A stretch of 64,000 nt of DNA from Silene latifolia. Its lineage: Eukaryota > Streptophyta > Magnoliopsida > Caryophyllales > Caryophyllaceae. Position 1 is the stretch's first letter. Every line of letters begins with the position of its first letter. The stretch is taken from NCBI RefSeq assembly GCF_048544455.1, contig NC_133536.1:171760325-171824324 (forward strand). The letters are read 5' to 3'. The translations under genes were made by a program, and so were the position numbers. The notes beneath the pieces were generated by a model, which did not search any database, was not told the DNA's origin, and worked only from the letters and a program-made list of their open reading frames with translations. This document shows, one piece after another, positions 46,908-59,343 of the stretch.

Positions 46908-49900
46908 TGATGCCCGTCGTTGTGTGCACCAAAAATAAATTCATAATTCCTAACTACAACTATATATAGTGGTAGCAGGGTCGAACCACAGAGAGGCAGA
47001 TGTAATTATTAGTTGTCTAATTTCAGTCTAAGGTAACGATTATGTGGGGGTTATTTTGAATTGATCTATAACTAATGAGCAATAAACTAAAGAAATGTAT
47101 AAAATCAAATATAAAAGGGGTATTAAGATGGTCGGTTCACTGTTGTTTCGGCAGCAGCAAGCTAAATAGGTCTGAAATAAACACATGAGGCGGGAAAACA
47201 AGAGGTCCTCTCGGTCCACTCTCAATAAGTAGCGTCTTTCGATCTCGCTACGGGTCCCTAATATCACTAGTACTGACTCTCGTCCTGAAAAGTGACTAAA
47301 AACCTAAACTTTACCTATCTTTGTAGGTACCTCATTTCTGCACCTCCCGCAAACCACCCGGTGATGATTGGGCCGCATGTTTGATACGCGGAACGATTTG
47401 TGACAATTCGTAAGATTATCGTCAATTGATTGCTCAAATATTAATGTCGACCTCTTAGTTGTCATCTACGTCCCGATACGGTCGTTTTGGCAGTAATTAG
47501 AGTACATTCGGAGTCCGGGTCAAAAACCGTCTCCATTTTCTGATAACCGTTAAATCCCGAGTCAGAATGTTCTGGAATGTTCCGGATATTTCTATTTCAT
47601 ATTTCATAAATTTTATCTTTTGGCAAATAATATCCCGTAATATTCATATAAAGATATTAAGGAAATCGAATTATTTCCGTCCTACCATAACTCAAACGCG
47701 GAAATCTCTCTTCAGCAGGAGGAAACCTCCTGGGAACAGACGCAAGTCTGCGCCTCTTCCAAGAGACGCAGTGGGCTGCTGCGCGCCTTTCCCGTGCCCT
47801 TTTCTGCATGTTTCTCGTATCTTTTTCATATTTTTACGAGATTCACTTCCAAAGAGTCTCTGAAACCCTAGTTCCTTCACGTGATTAATATAAATAGGAG
47901 CCTTTGTTCCTCATATTTCTCACGCGAGTGTCCGCCCTTCTCTTCTCCCTTTGCATTCTAGACTTTGTTCTTACTTATTGGCGCCTACGTGCTTGAACTT
48001 TCGACCACGTAAGCTCGGATCCTTCCGGGTACCAGCCTCTCCGTTGCATGACCGACCAATTTGACCAACTACACTCAAATCAACTTAATTAATCAATCGT
48101 TTTCCTCTTACGAGGGCACTCTCTTTGCATTCGCGTCGAGCATCACTAATCGATATCTTAGTTCTTCTCGTTCCGTCAACATGTAAGTCTGAGGGTGTAT
48201 AATTCCTCTTTTATTCATTGTATTTTATTTGTTGTATCATAATCAATTGTAAGGTTTATGTCGAGAATACCGTTAAAACCGATTTCTAAAACCATGCTTT
48301 AAAACCTGTTTTTGCGGATTTCCAGTAGATAACCGTCGAAAAAGGACGCAAAGAATAACATGCGCCTCTTGAAGGAGGGCGGTTCTGCTGCGCCTCTTCG
48401 TGAGGCCGCGAGCCTCGCTTCCTTTCTTCTTCGTTTGTCTTCTGTAATTCGTGTTCAAAATCCCTCTTTTGCTTGTTCGCTTGTTAATTCTTCGTCATGA
48501 TAACATATAAATCACATGTATATTATTATTATTATCATTCATTCACATGTTTAATCATCACAAATCCGACTTAAATCCCTTATAATCTCATATTTGCGGG
48601 TTTTCGTCATTAAATTCAATTCCGAGTTGTAGAGATTCGATTTATTCATATTGAGTTTCTGGAATTCACCCTTGATATAATTTTAATCTGTCTTTCGTCA
48701 TATTCGTCATTAATCCATCGTGTCTAACTTAATTAGCTTGTTTAATTAGTTTGTTAATATCGTTCACTCCTGTAATTAATCCATCTCATACTAATCCGTT
48801 TAATTCCGTCTCATTCATGTTTATTGCTTTTATGACCCCATTCATATGTTAAATAACCTATTAATCACTTTCATCCGAGTAAATATCATCAATCGATCAT
48901 TAAATTCACCAATCGACATTAACGGCTTGCAATTACGGCTTCACAGCCAGAACTGAGCCAAGGAACAGACGCAGCGTCTGCTGCGCCTATTCCAAAAGAC
49001 GCAGCTCTGCTGCGCCTGTTCCTGGCTGAGTTCTGTCCCTGAACTCTGTTTCTGCCTTGACGTAGTTTGATTAGTTTACATATTAATTAACTATTATCCG
49101 TAATATCACGTTAATTCCTGTTCGTTAATTCGTTTATTTCTTTCTTTTATTCTTTTTCTCAAATCATCCGTTTTAAAGGTATTTTCGACATAAATCGCCT
49201 AATCCGATGTAATTAATGTAATTTTCATTATTGTAATTATGTTTATCATTGTATCTTTTATTGTTTGTATGCTTTCATATGTAATCAACCTTAATTCCAA
49301 CTTCGACCCAATTGTTTGTTAATTATGTGTTAACCGACTTAGTATTAATTCTCACATGCTAGGATTAAAACTTGGATGTTGCATTGTATGCATATAATCG
49401 ACAATATATCGAGTATAGACAACTTCCCTAATCATTAGTAGAGGCCGCTATCGAGGCGGGCGGGATTAGGTGTTCGATCAAAAGAGCTTCCTAATACGTA
49501 CCCTCACCCCTTACTCCAGATATCTGTGAACACCCGTGTTCATTGGCATCCACGAGAGTCATTCTAGACATAGAATGCTAAGGGTAACGATTGCTTAGTG
49601 TTCATGTCACTACTTTGTGTCTTGACATGACACGAGGTATTCGAACGGTTCCAATTTCCCATAAAAATTGGTGGCGACTCCATACAAAAATGCAAACGCT
49701 TGTTTCGTTCTCACCAAGCGCCCCCGTGGGCGGCCCGCTGTCCACAATCTTTCGATCTCAGCATAGTTTAGTCATTTTAATTGGTGGTCTAACAACCTTC
49801 CCTATCTTTCGATCTAATGGGTCGGTCATATACTAAGCATTTAACTAGTCGCGTGCACTCGATTCGTCAAATATAGAATTTAAATCAATTAAAACGAAGC

Positions 49901-50862
49901 AAAACCTCACGTGGCCAGTCGATCGACCAGGGAACCCAGTCGATCGACCGGCATGCGATTCAGGTCACTATTCTTATGCCGCCTATCCTACAGATCCCCT
50001 ACATCCTAGCACGATGAATTTAGCTACTCATAATACTGATGAAAACAACAACAATATAAACGAAATAAACTACTGAATTCATGCTTAAATTAATTAAATA
50101 ACAAATAACAATAAACGATAATTGGCTTCGGGAAACTAACTAGCAAATCTATACTATGAACGAAATATAAGCAATAAAACTGAAATAAGAGCGAGAGAAT
50201 ACCGTATGAAATTGCAGAGAAAGGATCCAAAACCGAATGTAACTTTTATTGACGGAAATTGTTATAACTAAAGAACCCTAATTTTATATTCTAAAACTTG
50301 AACTAAAGACTGAAAAAAACTGAATGATAACTGAATTAAAGCTCGATAAAAACTGCATGATTGTTCTCAAAACCTAGCATACGTTATATAGAATACAACG
50401 TAGTTCTTATTTCCAAAACCTAACTACTATGGGCTTGCTATTCCTCGATCTTTTTGTTTGTGTCAGAGTGGCGGCTTGGCCGATCGACCACTATGACCGG
50501 TCGATCGACTGAGGTAAGCTGAACAGGAGTTCCTGTAAGTCGGGCTCTGGTCGATCGACCATAGGGTCCAGTCGATCGACTAGAGTAGCTGATAATCCGC
50601 TTTTAATTCTCGTGGATTCGTCTTTCGGACCTCGAAACGCGCACCAAGTTCGTTTCTCGAGTCTCTACTTCATGTCAAATGCAATGCAAGGTACTCGGGG
50701 ACGGATTTAGCTCAATATCTACTCATTCCCGCATAAATCTGCAATATTACATAAAAATACGAAAGTAGACGAAATGGGGCAAATAGTAGCATAAACTACA
50801 CAATTGAGCTCTGAAATGCATGTAAAATGAGGTGTAAAACATCATATAAATGACACGCATCA
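46908..50862 (-). mobile_element. Solo LTR of an Athila-2-like family, inside Athila-1
   Basis: TGATGCCCGTCG...GACACGCATCA flanked by ACATG (46903-46907 and 50863-50867). Removing it restores the Athila-1 LTR sequence CTACTACACATGCTTAGTC exactly. Without its own nested insertion it is about 1.52 kb. It shares with the Athila-2 LTRs the ends, the GTCGATCGAC palindromes (49916-49950, 50478-50582), CAGATCCCCTACATC and ATGAGTAGCTAA (50020-50031, minus). Solo LTRs arise by recombination between the two LTRs of an element. Confidence 0.93.
47322..49746 (+). mobile_element. Tat-type solo LTR, third nesting level
   Basis: TGTAGGTACC...GCTGTCCACA, 2425 bases, flanked by ATCTT (47317-47321 and 49747-49751). 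Removing it restores ACCTATCTTTCGATCT, which matches the same place in the Athila-2 LTRs (CTTATCTCTCGATCTT). TATA box 47889-47897 with GACGCAGC palindromes upstream (47739-47785) and downstream (48343-48390, 48967-49020). Near its end it contains TTGGTGGCGACTCC, which looks like a Tat primer site although it is inside the LTR by the target-duplication boundary. No protein encoded. Confidence 0.93.
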
Positions 50863-52003
50863 ACATGCTTAGTCTAATTCAATTTCGTGCCTCTCGACTT
50901 TTAGAACGAATGAGCAAACTTAATCGATGAATAAGGCCTTTAAACATAGATTAAACGTGACGATGCAAACATGTGATAGAAACAATTACACAATATTATA
51001 TCAACCTATTTTAACATTTTATATATTTGTTATTGCATGGCTTCCCAAGCCCCTATACTAAGGAATTTAGCTACTCATGGCGAAATGTGAATTATAAACT
51101 TTGTTGTAAGAAATGTTAAACATGATTGTATGAATTATATAAACTAAATGATATAACATGTAATAAAAATACTACTAATGTATTATAATAAACGTGCTAA
51201 CGAATAACTATGCGATAATTAAATAGAAATGTAAAATTGTAAACTAGAAATAGAAATACCGTAATGGAAATGAACTTGTATGGAAGAAACAAAGTAGAAC
51301 CAAATGCTTGAAATATATTAAGAACCAAATGTTTGATAACTACAAGCTTGACAATATTGAAACCAAATATGAAAACTGTGAGAGAAATTATGCTTAAGGC
51401 TATTGTAAAGTATGAAAGACGTAAGAATGAGATGCCCCTAATGACGGATTAAGGCCCCTATTTATAAGAAAATAGGGGCATAACGTAAAAGGGCTAGAGA
51501 GGGTCAACCCCGATCGGGGTTGCCAGCCCCGAACGGGGGCATGGTTGTCCGGGTATTTTCCTTAATTCCTTAATTAATTACTTGAGGAATCTCTATGCTC
51601 GTGCTTTAATGCTCCTTAATTACCCGGTAATGCTCTATATTCTTAGCATCCAAAGCTCCTTAGCATCCAATGCTTACACCTTAATATGGACCTTTATTTT
51701 GGGCTTGACTTTGCATTTGACTTCTTTTGTAATTTCTCTCTTCAATCCATCAATTTCTCCATGCAAAACCCATGCAAATACTCCATGCTAGTCCAATACT
51801 TGGTCTTGTTTAGCCATTGCACTCTAGCTTGCATTTTTATTGGATTTTGGCTCCTAAAAGCTTAAACTCCTACAAAACATGTGGAAACAAGCAATTGCAA
51901 CTAGAATAACAAATATTAGCTCGAAACACTATGATAAGTGCTAAATGACATGTAAAATGGAGCTAATATAGGGGGTAAAAATATATAAAATATGCACTTT
52001 TCA

Positions 52004-53335
52004 GCACAGAAGGGAAATAAGGTTCCTCGGCATCTTCTTTAGAATATATGCACACAGACACTTGCACAAGTTTCTGACAAGAAAAGGAATAAGGCCCGAC
52101 AGCTTTCAAATGATACCCAGGAAATAAGGTTCCTCAGCATCTTCTTTAGAAATGACTTCCACGACTAAAACTAGATTATCTGAAATATCACAAAGCTCAA
52201 TTAGATAAGCTACTACCGAAAATGACTTCCACGACAAAAACTCTATGCTGCAAAAAAGTTAACTTACTTGAAATTGTCTTGGGCAGAATAAGAACTTCTT
52301 TACCGCATCTCTGCTCCAAGATCTGGTTGAAGCGAAGGTTCTATATGTTGAATAACATCCAAGATAAGATTTAATGGGAAATGTTACATGTTTAAATGAT
52401 GCACATGTAACATTGTAATGTTAAATGAATGTTAATTCATATGTTTAACATTACGTGCAAAAACATATGAATTGTTATTAATTCATTTGTTTGTAACGTG
52501 AAGTGATTTATGTTATTAAAATATAGCGTCAATTCACGTGTGGCTATATAAAGGATGAGAAATCCTTTGGAAAAAGTATCTCACAAAATGTAATCAAACA
52601 AAGTGACTAAAAAGTCGGGGTTTGAGGGTGAGGTGGTGTACAACGGGTGTTTTTATACAATAATTTAGGAGGTTACTCTAGGGGTGATATTAGTGGCATT
52701 GACTAATATTACTAGAGGAATAGAGGATATTATCTTATATTATTATGGGTTTCGAATTGGTATTAATTCGGGACGGTTACGTTGTACTGGTACTATATTA
52801 TGATAGTGGATTAAATAAAAAAGGCTCGAAAACTCTTTGCCTTGTTCATGCATGAAGCAGAATATGATCGTCCCATTGTGGAATAAGGGTCACTTGGAAA
52901 TTTGACACTCATTAATTCCAACATGATGCATGGAGCCATTAAGTAATAATAAGATATTGAAGAAAATTGACATAAACCCAAAATCAATGAACTTTGCGCA
53001 GGAAACCACACTGTTGAGTTGTTAACAGTGTCACCCAAGTGATACGAATTTTACCCAGTTCACTTCGACCACTTCCTGCATTATTTCCGTAACATCAAGA
53101 GTCAAGACATATTCCCCCAGGAATTAACTAATAAATCAATCCTTAAAAAGTTGAAAACTTGAGCAAAATCGCTGAAAAATTTAATTATTTTCAAACTCAA
53201 TTAACACACAAGAGAAACAACAAACAATACAAAGAAAGTCGAAAACTTGAGCAAAACTCTGATTAGGTTCGCCTACATGAATCATCGTCATTTGAAACCG
53301 TCCATGGCTTCGAATATGGCTCGATAATACAAACA
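52004..53335. other. Host sequence between Athila-1 and LINE E
   Basis: Begins with the rest of the fourth promoter unit (CTTCTTTAGAATATATGCAC at ~52033, CAAGTTTCTGAC at 52067). A short direct repeat GGTTCCTCRGCATCTTCTTT occurs at 52022 and 52122, and AATGACTTCCACGAC at 52150 and 52220. From 52380 to 52820 the DNA looks like a piece of LTR (TATATAAAG at 52545-52553, CTCACAAAATGTAATC), but I cannot find its ends. No protein I can name. Confidence 0.45.
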
Positions 53336-54186
53336 TTTTTTTTTTCATTGCTCAAGAGGGGCAAAGCCCCGAAGAATTAATTGTTCGCTACAATACGGGG
53401 AGTGGTTACCCCAAATACATCATCTCTAAGAATAGGACGAAGATCATTAAACGGAATATCTAAATAAGTAGGCGAGGTGCTAGATTCTATTCCTTGATTA
53501 GCTAGCAAGTCCAATGCTTTGTTTCCTTCTCTGTAGATGTGCTCCAGCTTGACATTCCATGAAGGGTCATTGAGTAATTCCTTGCAACGCTTCACAATAA
53601 ACTTTAGACTATTACTAACCAATTGGTCCTTATTGATAATATCCACACATGGTGAGTTGTCCATATGGACTAAAAGCCTCGCAAAATGCAGCTCCTTGGC
53701 CCGTTCCAATCCAGCTAATAATGCCAGCAATTTCGTCTTCATAGAAGAACAATTACAACATGACATATAGTAAGAGGATATAAAATTACCAGTCGGTTCC
53801 CTAAAAATTCCACCTCCTCCAGCCGGACCCGGATTTCCTCTAGCAGCTCCATTTGTATTAAGCAACACCCACCTGTGAGGGGGTGGTGTCCAACGGATAA
53901 AAATCTCAACGTGTCGAGATCTAGGATTTGGGATAAGAAAGTCAAAGTTATCAAAAGCCTTCTTGGTAACTTCGAATTGTTGATATAGAAATATGTGAGG
54001 GTGTATCGGGTTCTCATTCTCTCGACCAAATACGATGTTGTTGCGCCATTTCCAAATCCACGAACAAGTAACTTCAAAAAAGATGGGCCAATCGGAAATA
54101 CTAACCTTGACGTCGTTAATAGCATTTCGAGAAATCCAGTCTTCAAATGGTGAATCATAGAAATAAGCACTATTCGGATCGAGCCC
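53336..54186 (-). pseudogene. LINE E 3' part: RNase H domain with lost catalytic residues
   Basis: The T-run 53336-53345 is the poly(A) side. The frame is fully open from 54186 to the stop at 53377 (270 codons). The first ~105 codons are the LINE C-terminal linker (SAYFYDSPFEDWISRNAIND, WIWKWRNNIVFGRENENP). Then follows an RNase H of the plant RVT_3 type: LNTNGAARGNPGPAGGGG, VHMDNSPCVDII, HIYREGNKALDLLANQ. The family has NTDG at the first catalytic Asp and AE at the Glu; here I read NTNG and TK, while the two later Asp residues (MDN, ALD) remain. It would remove RNA from hybrids, but this copy probably cannot. The gene continues at 62777. Confidence 0.85.
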
Positions 54187-55776
54187 TGATACCGTCGTAG
54201 AGTATCAAAAATAAAATTTATAATCCAAACTACTACTATAGATAGTGGCTGTCAGGGTCGAACCACAAGGAGGCAAGCAATTTAAAGTTGTCTAATTTAA
54301 GTCTAAAGTAACAGTTTTTTTTTTTTTGGGGGGGGGGGGGTTGATTTGAATGATTCTATAACTAAGGCAATAAAATAAAAACTAAACTAAAGCAAATAAA
54401 TGAGCAGTAGAAGAAAATAGATGAAATCAAATATTAAAAGGATGCTAAGATGGTTGGTTCACTGTAGTTTCGACGGCAGTAACTCTAAGTAAACTGATTT
54501 AAGCATGTTAGACGGGAAAATAAAAAGTCCTTTCGGTCTAATTTAACAGGTAGCAACCTTTCGGCCTAAGCTACGGGTCCCTAAATCTCACTAATACTAA
54601 CTTTCGTTCTTGATTAATGATACTTAAAGCCTAAATTAACTTATCTCTCGATCTTATTAATTTAGTCGTCTTAATTAAGTAGTCTATATTCCTCCCCTAT
54701 CTTTCGATCTATCGGGCCAGTCAATTCCTAAGCATTCAATTAGTCGTGTGCACTCGATTCGTCAAATATAGCACTTAAATTAATTAAATCGAAGCTAATC
54801 TAACACGTGGCAGTCGATCAACCATGCAAGGCGGTCGATCGACCTACGAACCGAGTCGATCGACCAGAGCCCGATAACAGGTTACCTATTGTCGAAACCG
54901 TCTAACCTACAGATCCCCTACATCTTAGCACATAGGATTTAGCTACTCATGATGGTGATAATAACAACAATAAAATTAACAAATAAAGCAATTGAATTCA
55001 TAATTGAATTAACTAAATAAATAACTAACATGAAACGAGGATTTGGCTTTGGGAAATCTAAACTAGCAATTCTAAACTACAGAAGAATTAAAACAACGAA
55101 ATTGAACAACGGAACAAAGGAATACTGTAAAGAAGAATTGAAGAGAAAAGACCAAAACCCAATGCGAAAAGAAAACTTTATTGATGAAAACTAATCTAGA
55201 CTAATGAAATAATCCAAAATTCAACTTCTGTGTATTGAACCCTAATTAATTCGATCTCCTCTTCTGAAACCTCAGGTTACGTTATATAGATAGTCTAACG
55301 TAACTTTTATTCCTAAAACCTAATTACATTGGGCTTTCTCGTTTTCCAAATTTGCGTCAGATTAAAGTAGTGGTTTTCGACCGAGGACAGTGGTCGATCG
55401 ACCTAAGCACGATGTGAACAGTAGCTTCTAACTTGATACTTAAGATTCAGCTTTCTTGGTCGATCGACCGAGTATGTCAGTCGATCGACTGCCTCTACTA
55501 GAGTTATGCTTCTGCCATCTTCTCGTAAATTTGTCTTTCAGGCCTCCAAATGCGCACCAAGTTCGTTTCTTGAGTAAATACTTCATGTCAAATAATATGC
55601 CAAGTACTCGGGGACGGATTTGGCTCATTTTCCGCTGGATTCTTTGTGTTTCTGCAATATTACACAAGAACACGAAAGTAGACAGAAATAGGGAAAACAG
55701 TAGCATAAACTACATAATTGAGCTCTGAAATGCGTGTGAAATAGGGTGTAAAACATCGTATTTTAGACACGCATCA
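54187..55776 (-). repeat. 3' LTR of Athila-2
   Basis: 1590 bases. Minus-strand TATA-like CTATATAAC (about 55282-55290), paired GTCGATCGAC palindromes upstream of it (55378-55403, 55459-55488) and another group downstream (54811-54863), ATGAGTAGCTAA at 54939-54950 (minus). A T12/G12 homopolymer junction lies near 54316-54341. Confidence 0.93.
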
Positions 55777-57996
55777 AACTTCCCCAAACCAAACCCTTGC
55801 TTGCCCCCAAGCAAGAACTAGACTCGATCTTAAGACCTAATTGGAACGATTTCATTCTCAAAGCGAAATGCAAACTGCAAAGCCTAAACTAGTTTAATAC
55901 AACAACTAACAATCAATTAGCAATATGAATCATGCAAACGAGTTATGTAGTCGTAAAAAAATTGCTGAACTTTAAACTATAGAGACTTATCAAAACGGAC
56001 TCTCACGGGTCGCTCAAATCACTCAATAAATACAGGTGAATATATGTAAAGATAGAAAGAAGTAATTTTGTAATGACTCTCACCTAACTACGACCTATAA
56101 GAACATGCCTGCAGTCTAACATGAATAAAATCTCTACAACCGTACATATGCATTCCAACCTAACTAATGACCAAGACGCATGCCGAGGACTTACATTTGG
56201 GTAAGTGAGGTAATGGGTAAGAAGGGGCTAAGATAAATTTGGATATGAGGAGTTAACAGCCAAGCTAGCAATAACGGATCCAAAAATTAAGCAACATCCC
56301 AACTTCATACTCAATTTAACAAAACAAAACAGTGCAAATTGTAGCACACAAACTCACTAATCACCATAATATCGTCAACTCCCCATAAAATAAAAATATA
56401 ACATGGGAGTATAAATCATCAACACAATATCTTTCACTTTACCGCATATGATTTTTTTCTTCTCGAATTTTTCCACAGGGTTCAGTCGATCGACCGTGAG
56501 GTTCAGTCGATCGACTGCCCTTCTACAGTACAGCACGAATTTTTTTTCTTCTTTCTTTTTTTTCTCATTCCCTTCAACATTTCCACCAACTTCTCATAAA
56601 AGACAATATTAACCATATTGCAATAAACTCATTCCCAAAGGCTACCATTACTAGCTCGACTAGGGTAGGCAAAATTATAGATTGTAGCTATATGGGATAA
56701 AACAAGCAATTTGGCTATGTGGAGCTCATGGTAAAATGTAATAAAGGGGATTGCCTCTCCTAACATGTGTCACCAACCACAGACCGAATGCATACATGTA
56801 TTAAGTAGACTAAGATCATATTTATGCATATTGATATTACATGCCTTATAAGGAGTAACTACTCACATTCCTAAATAAACCGGTCATGAATGTCACCAGT
56901 TATAAGCTCTAAACCTTAGAACATAATGTAGCTTGCCAATTTTCAAAGTCAAGTCTCAAGATTCAGCAAATAAATTAACGAAAACTTGTAGATATGCATT
57001 AAAAATCTACTAATAACATGTCAATTAGCAAGGCTTAGGCGTAAACAGATGAAAATGCAATGTCATCATTGGACTACTACCGTTCCGACTCGACCTACAT
57101 GCTAAAATAAACGTGAAATTTTTTTGAATTTTTGTTGAATTTTTTCAATTTTTTTTTTTGAGTTTATCTTGTATATATAAGAAATAAACAACAACGCAAG
57201 ACAAAAGTGTAAACGTGAATGCAAAGCAGAATGAATTCAACGCAAAACCCTTCCCCAAACCAAATCACACAATGTCCCCATTGTGCGAAATCATTTAAGA
57301 AAGATAAGCAAAGGAAATTGGGATTTTGCGGAAATATAACTAAAATTGACATAAAAGAAGGACTCGGAAACTCACAAGACTTTAAGCGCAGTAGGAAACC
57401 TCCCCAAACCAGCGTGAGCTAGGAGGTTTCAGTAGCCAGCAGTGCTACCGTAGGTACCTGAAAAGAAACAAAAGTGCCGCGCGTAATTCCGAGAAAACAA
57501 TTTACGAAACGCAAAATTATGTGCAAAGTAAGAAAACAGAAGAAAACAGAAATGAATCAGAGAATAAAGTGGAGAAAAGACTCCCTCAACTCCGCAAATC
57601 GACCAAACACAGCAGGGGAATGGTCGTGAACAGGTACAACAGCGGAGGCGGTCGACCATACCAGACAGTCGATCGACCAGGGTCACAGGAACAGAAGCCC
57701 CTGGAGTCGTAGAACAGTCGATCGACCCCACAAGCTAGTCGATCGACTGAGATACCTGCTGTAAGTTTCTAATTTCTTCAAATTAGCTCAATAAATTGAG
57801 CTAATATGGTCTATGAACCTGCAAATACACATAATAACGCGCCCAAAATTGCGCAAAACCTAAAGTAATAGTCTAAAGTCTTTAAATCCTAAGCAAACTT
57901 AATAAAGCAAAGTCTCACGCATACCAAAACAATAAATAGTGCAACAAAAAATAATAAATAAATTGTTTTAAAAAGATTTGATCATCTAATAGTTGA
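55777..57996 (-). other. Non-coding 3' interior of Athila-2
   Basis: Starts with the polypurine tract (minus GGTTTGGGGAAGTT). No protein frame of note. It holds further GTCGATCGAC pairs at 56481-56515 and 57659-57747 and a T-rich block at 56535-56565 and 57119-57160. Parts match the 3' interior of Athila-1 (GTAATGGGTAAGAAGGGG). Confidence 0.65.
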
Positions 57997-59343
57997 TCAA
58001 GAATGGCCACGGAATGGCCACTTGCTCCGCTTCTGGCTACAAGATGTAGCCTCTACAGTACTCATCTCCTCAGTGGGGCTCCTAACAACTCCAATATCTG
58101 CAGAACTCAACGGATCAACGTCTCTAACATCTTCCCAATCACTGACCTCGTCTGGCTCATCAAAATCCAAATCGGACTCCGTCACCTTGACTGGCTCCTC
58201 ATCAGGCTCCTCATCAATTGCATAGCTCACACACCCTAGACCGCCTCTCTACACAATGGGCTCTCTCACAACTGGAGCAACATGCGGCTCTAAATTCCCC
58301 AAACCAGCTCCTACAATAGTCAAAACAGAAGGATCTTCCTCCAATTTGCTCCCAATCTGGGGCGGAGGTATTATAGCAGAAATAGGCATAGGGGCAGGCA
58401 TATCAGGCAACACAACATAAGATTTAGCTACATTGCAAGTTACCGGGTACATAGCATCCTTCTTTTTATAGGTCTGGGCAAAAACAATGGACTGTTTCCC
58501 CACCTTAAAGGTCAATGTCCCTGAGCCAACATCTATAACTGCACCAGCAGTGTGCAGAAATAGTCTACCTAAAATGATAGGAATGTGAGCATCCTCGGGT
58601 ATATCTAGAACAACGAAGTCAACCGGGAAAAAAAACTTTCCTATTTGCACAGGAATGTTCTCTAAGACTCCTATAGGCTGGACCGTAGAACGATCAGCCA
58701 TCTGCACTATCATGTTTGTAATTGCAAACTTAGTCAATCTCAATTTCTTAGCAAGACTCAAAGGCATGACACTAATAATGGCCCCTAGGTCACACAATGC
58801 CTTCTCAATAGAAAAGGTGCCAATATTACATGGGACTGAAAAACTACCTGGGTCTTCTAGCTTATGAGGTGCAGTATGAGTCAAATAGGAAGATGACTCC
58901 TCAGTTAGTGCGATAGATTGCACAGTATTAAGTGACTTCTTTTTAGACAACAGCTGCTTCATAAATTTCATACAGGCAGGCACTTGATTAACTAATTCTA
59001 AGAAAGGAACTTGCACATTTAAACTACGAATAACATTTTCAAACTTGTTAAACGATACCTGTTCCTTTGTTGGCACCAATCTCTCTGGATACGGGGCTAT
59101 AAGGAGCATCTTAGCCCTCTCCTCTAGGTCTCTCGCACATGCATCAATGGACTTAGGCTGAAAATCCACTACTTTATCCTTGTCGTAACTCGAACCTTCT
59201 TTAGACCATCTCAGGAATGAACCATTAACCGTCGTAGGGTCATACTTTGGAACCAGAACTGACCCATCAGCATTTGGATCTTGCCTCGATAATTTCGGAG
59301 TCGTCGTACCCCGAAATAAGTAGTCCCTCAAGTTATCTGGCAT
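57997..59343 (-). pseudogene. Athila-2 aspartic protease and acidic tail
   Basis: Frame 59343-58249 continues after one TAG (58249-58251) to 57997. Linker: PYPERLVPTKEQVSFNKFEN and FLELVNQVPACMKFMKQLL. Protease: VPCNIGTFSIEKALCDLGAI with the active Asp in DLGA, VQMADRSTVQPIGVLENIPV, FVVLDIPEDAHIPIILG. Compared with Athila-1 (DLGAS), the Ser after DLGA is Ile here. The tail after the TAG is strongly acidic (DEEPDEEPVKVTESDLDFDE). The protease would mature gag; no polymerase follows. Confidence 0.85.

Larger units (their letters stand above)
36717..52003 (-). mobile_element. Athila-1: Athila-type Ty3/gypsy element without RT/integrase
   Basis: Minus-strand element. 5' LTR at right (46530-52003, enlarged by nested insertions), primer site 46507-46524, gag and protease (46395-43685), a late ORF (41079-39705), polypurine tract 38213-38227, 3' LTR 36717-38212. 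Target duplication GCATA (36712-36716) and GCACA (52004-52008), one transition apart. No reverse transcriptase, RNase H or integrase sequence is seen between protease and late ORF, so movement needed helpers. It inserted into the fourth unit of the dioxygenase promoter array. Confidence 0.9.
46530..52003 (-). repeat. 5' LTR of Athila-1, split by a nested solo LTR
   Basis: The LTR proper is about 1.5 kb: 46530-46907 and 50868-52003. It keeps both palindromes (ACCCCGATCGGGGTT and CCCCGAACGGGG, 51506-51537), the minus-strand TATA box (near 51465) and ATGAGTAGCTAA (51067-51078 on the minus strand). One terminal base is changed (TC for TG at 46530). Confidence 0.9.

Noticed and set aside
52380-52820. 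Solo copia LTR
   Set aside because: A TATA box and LTR-like composition are present, but I could not find TG...CA ends with a target duplication.
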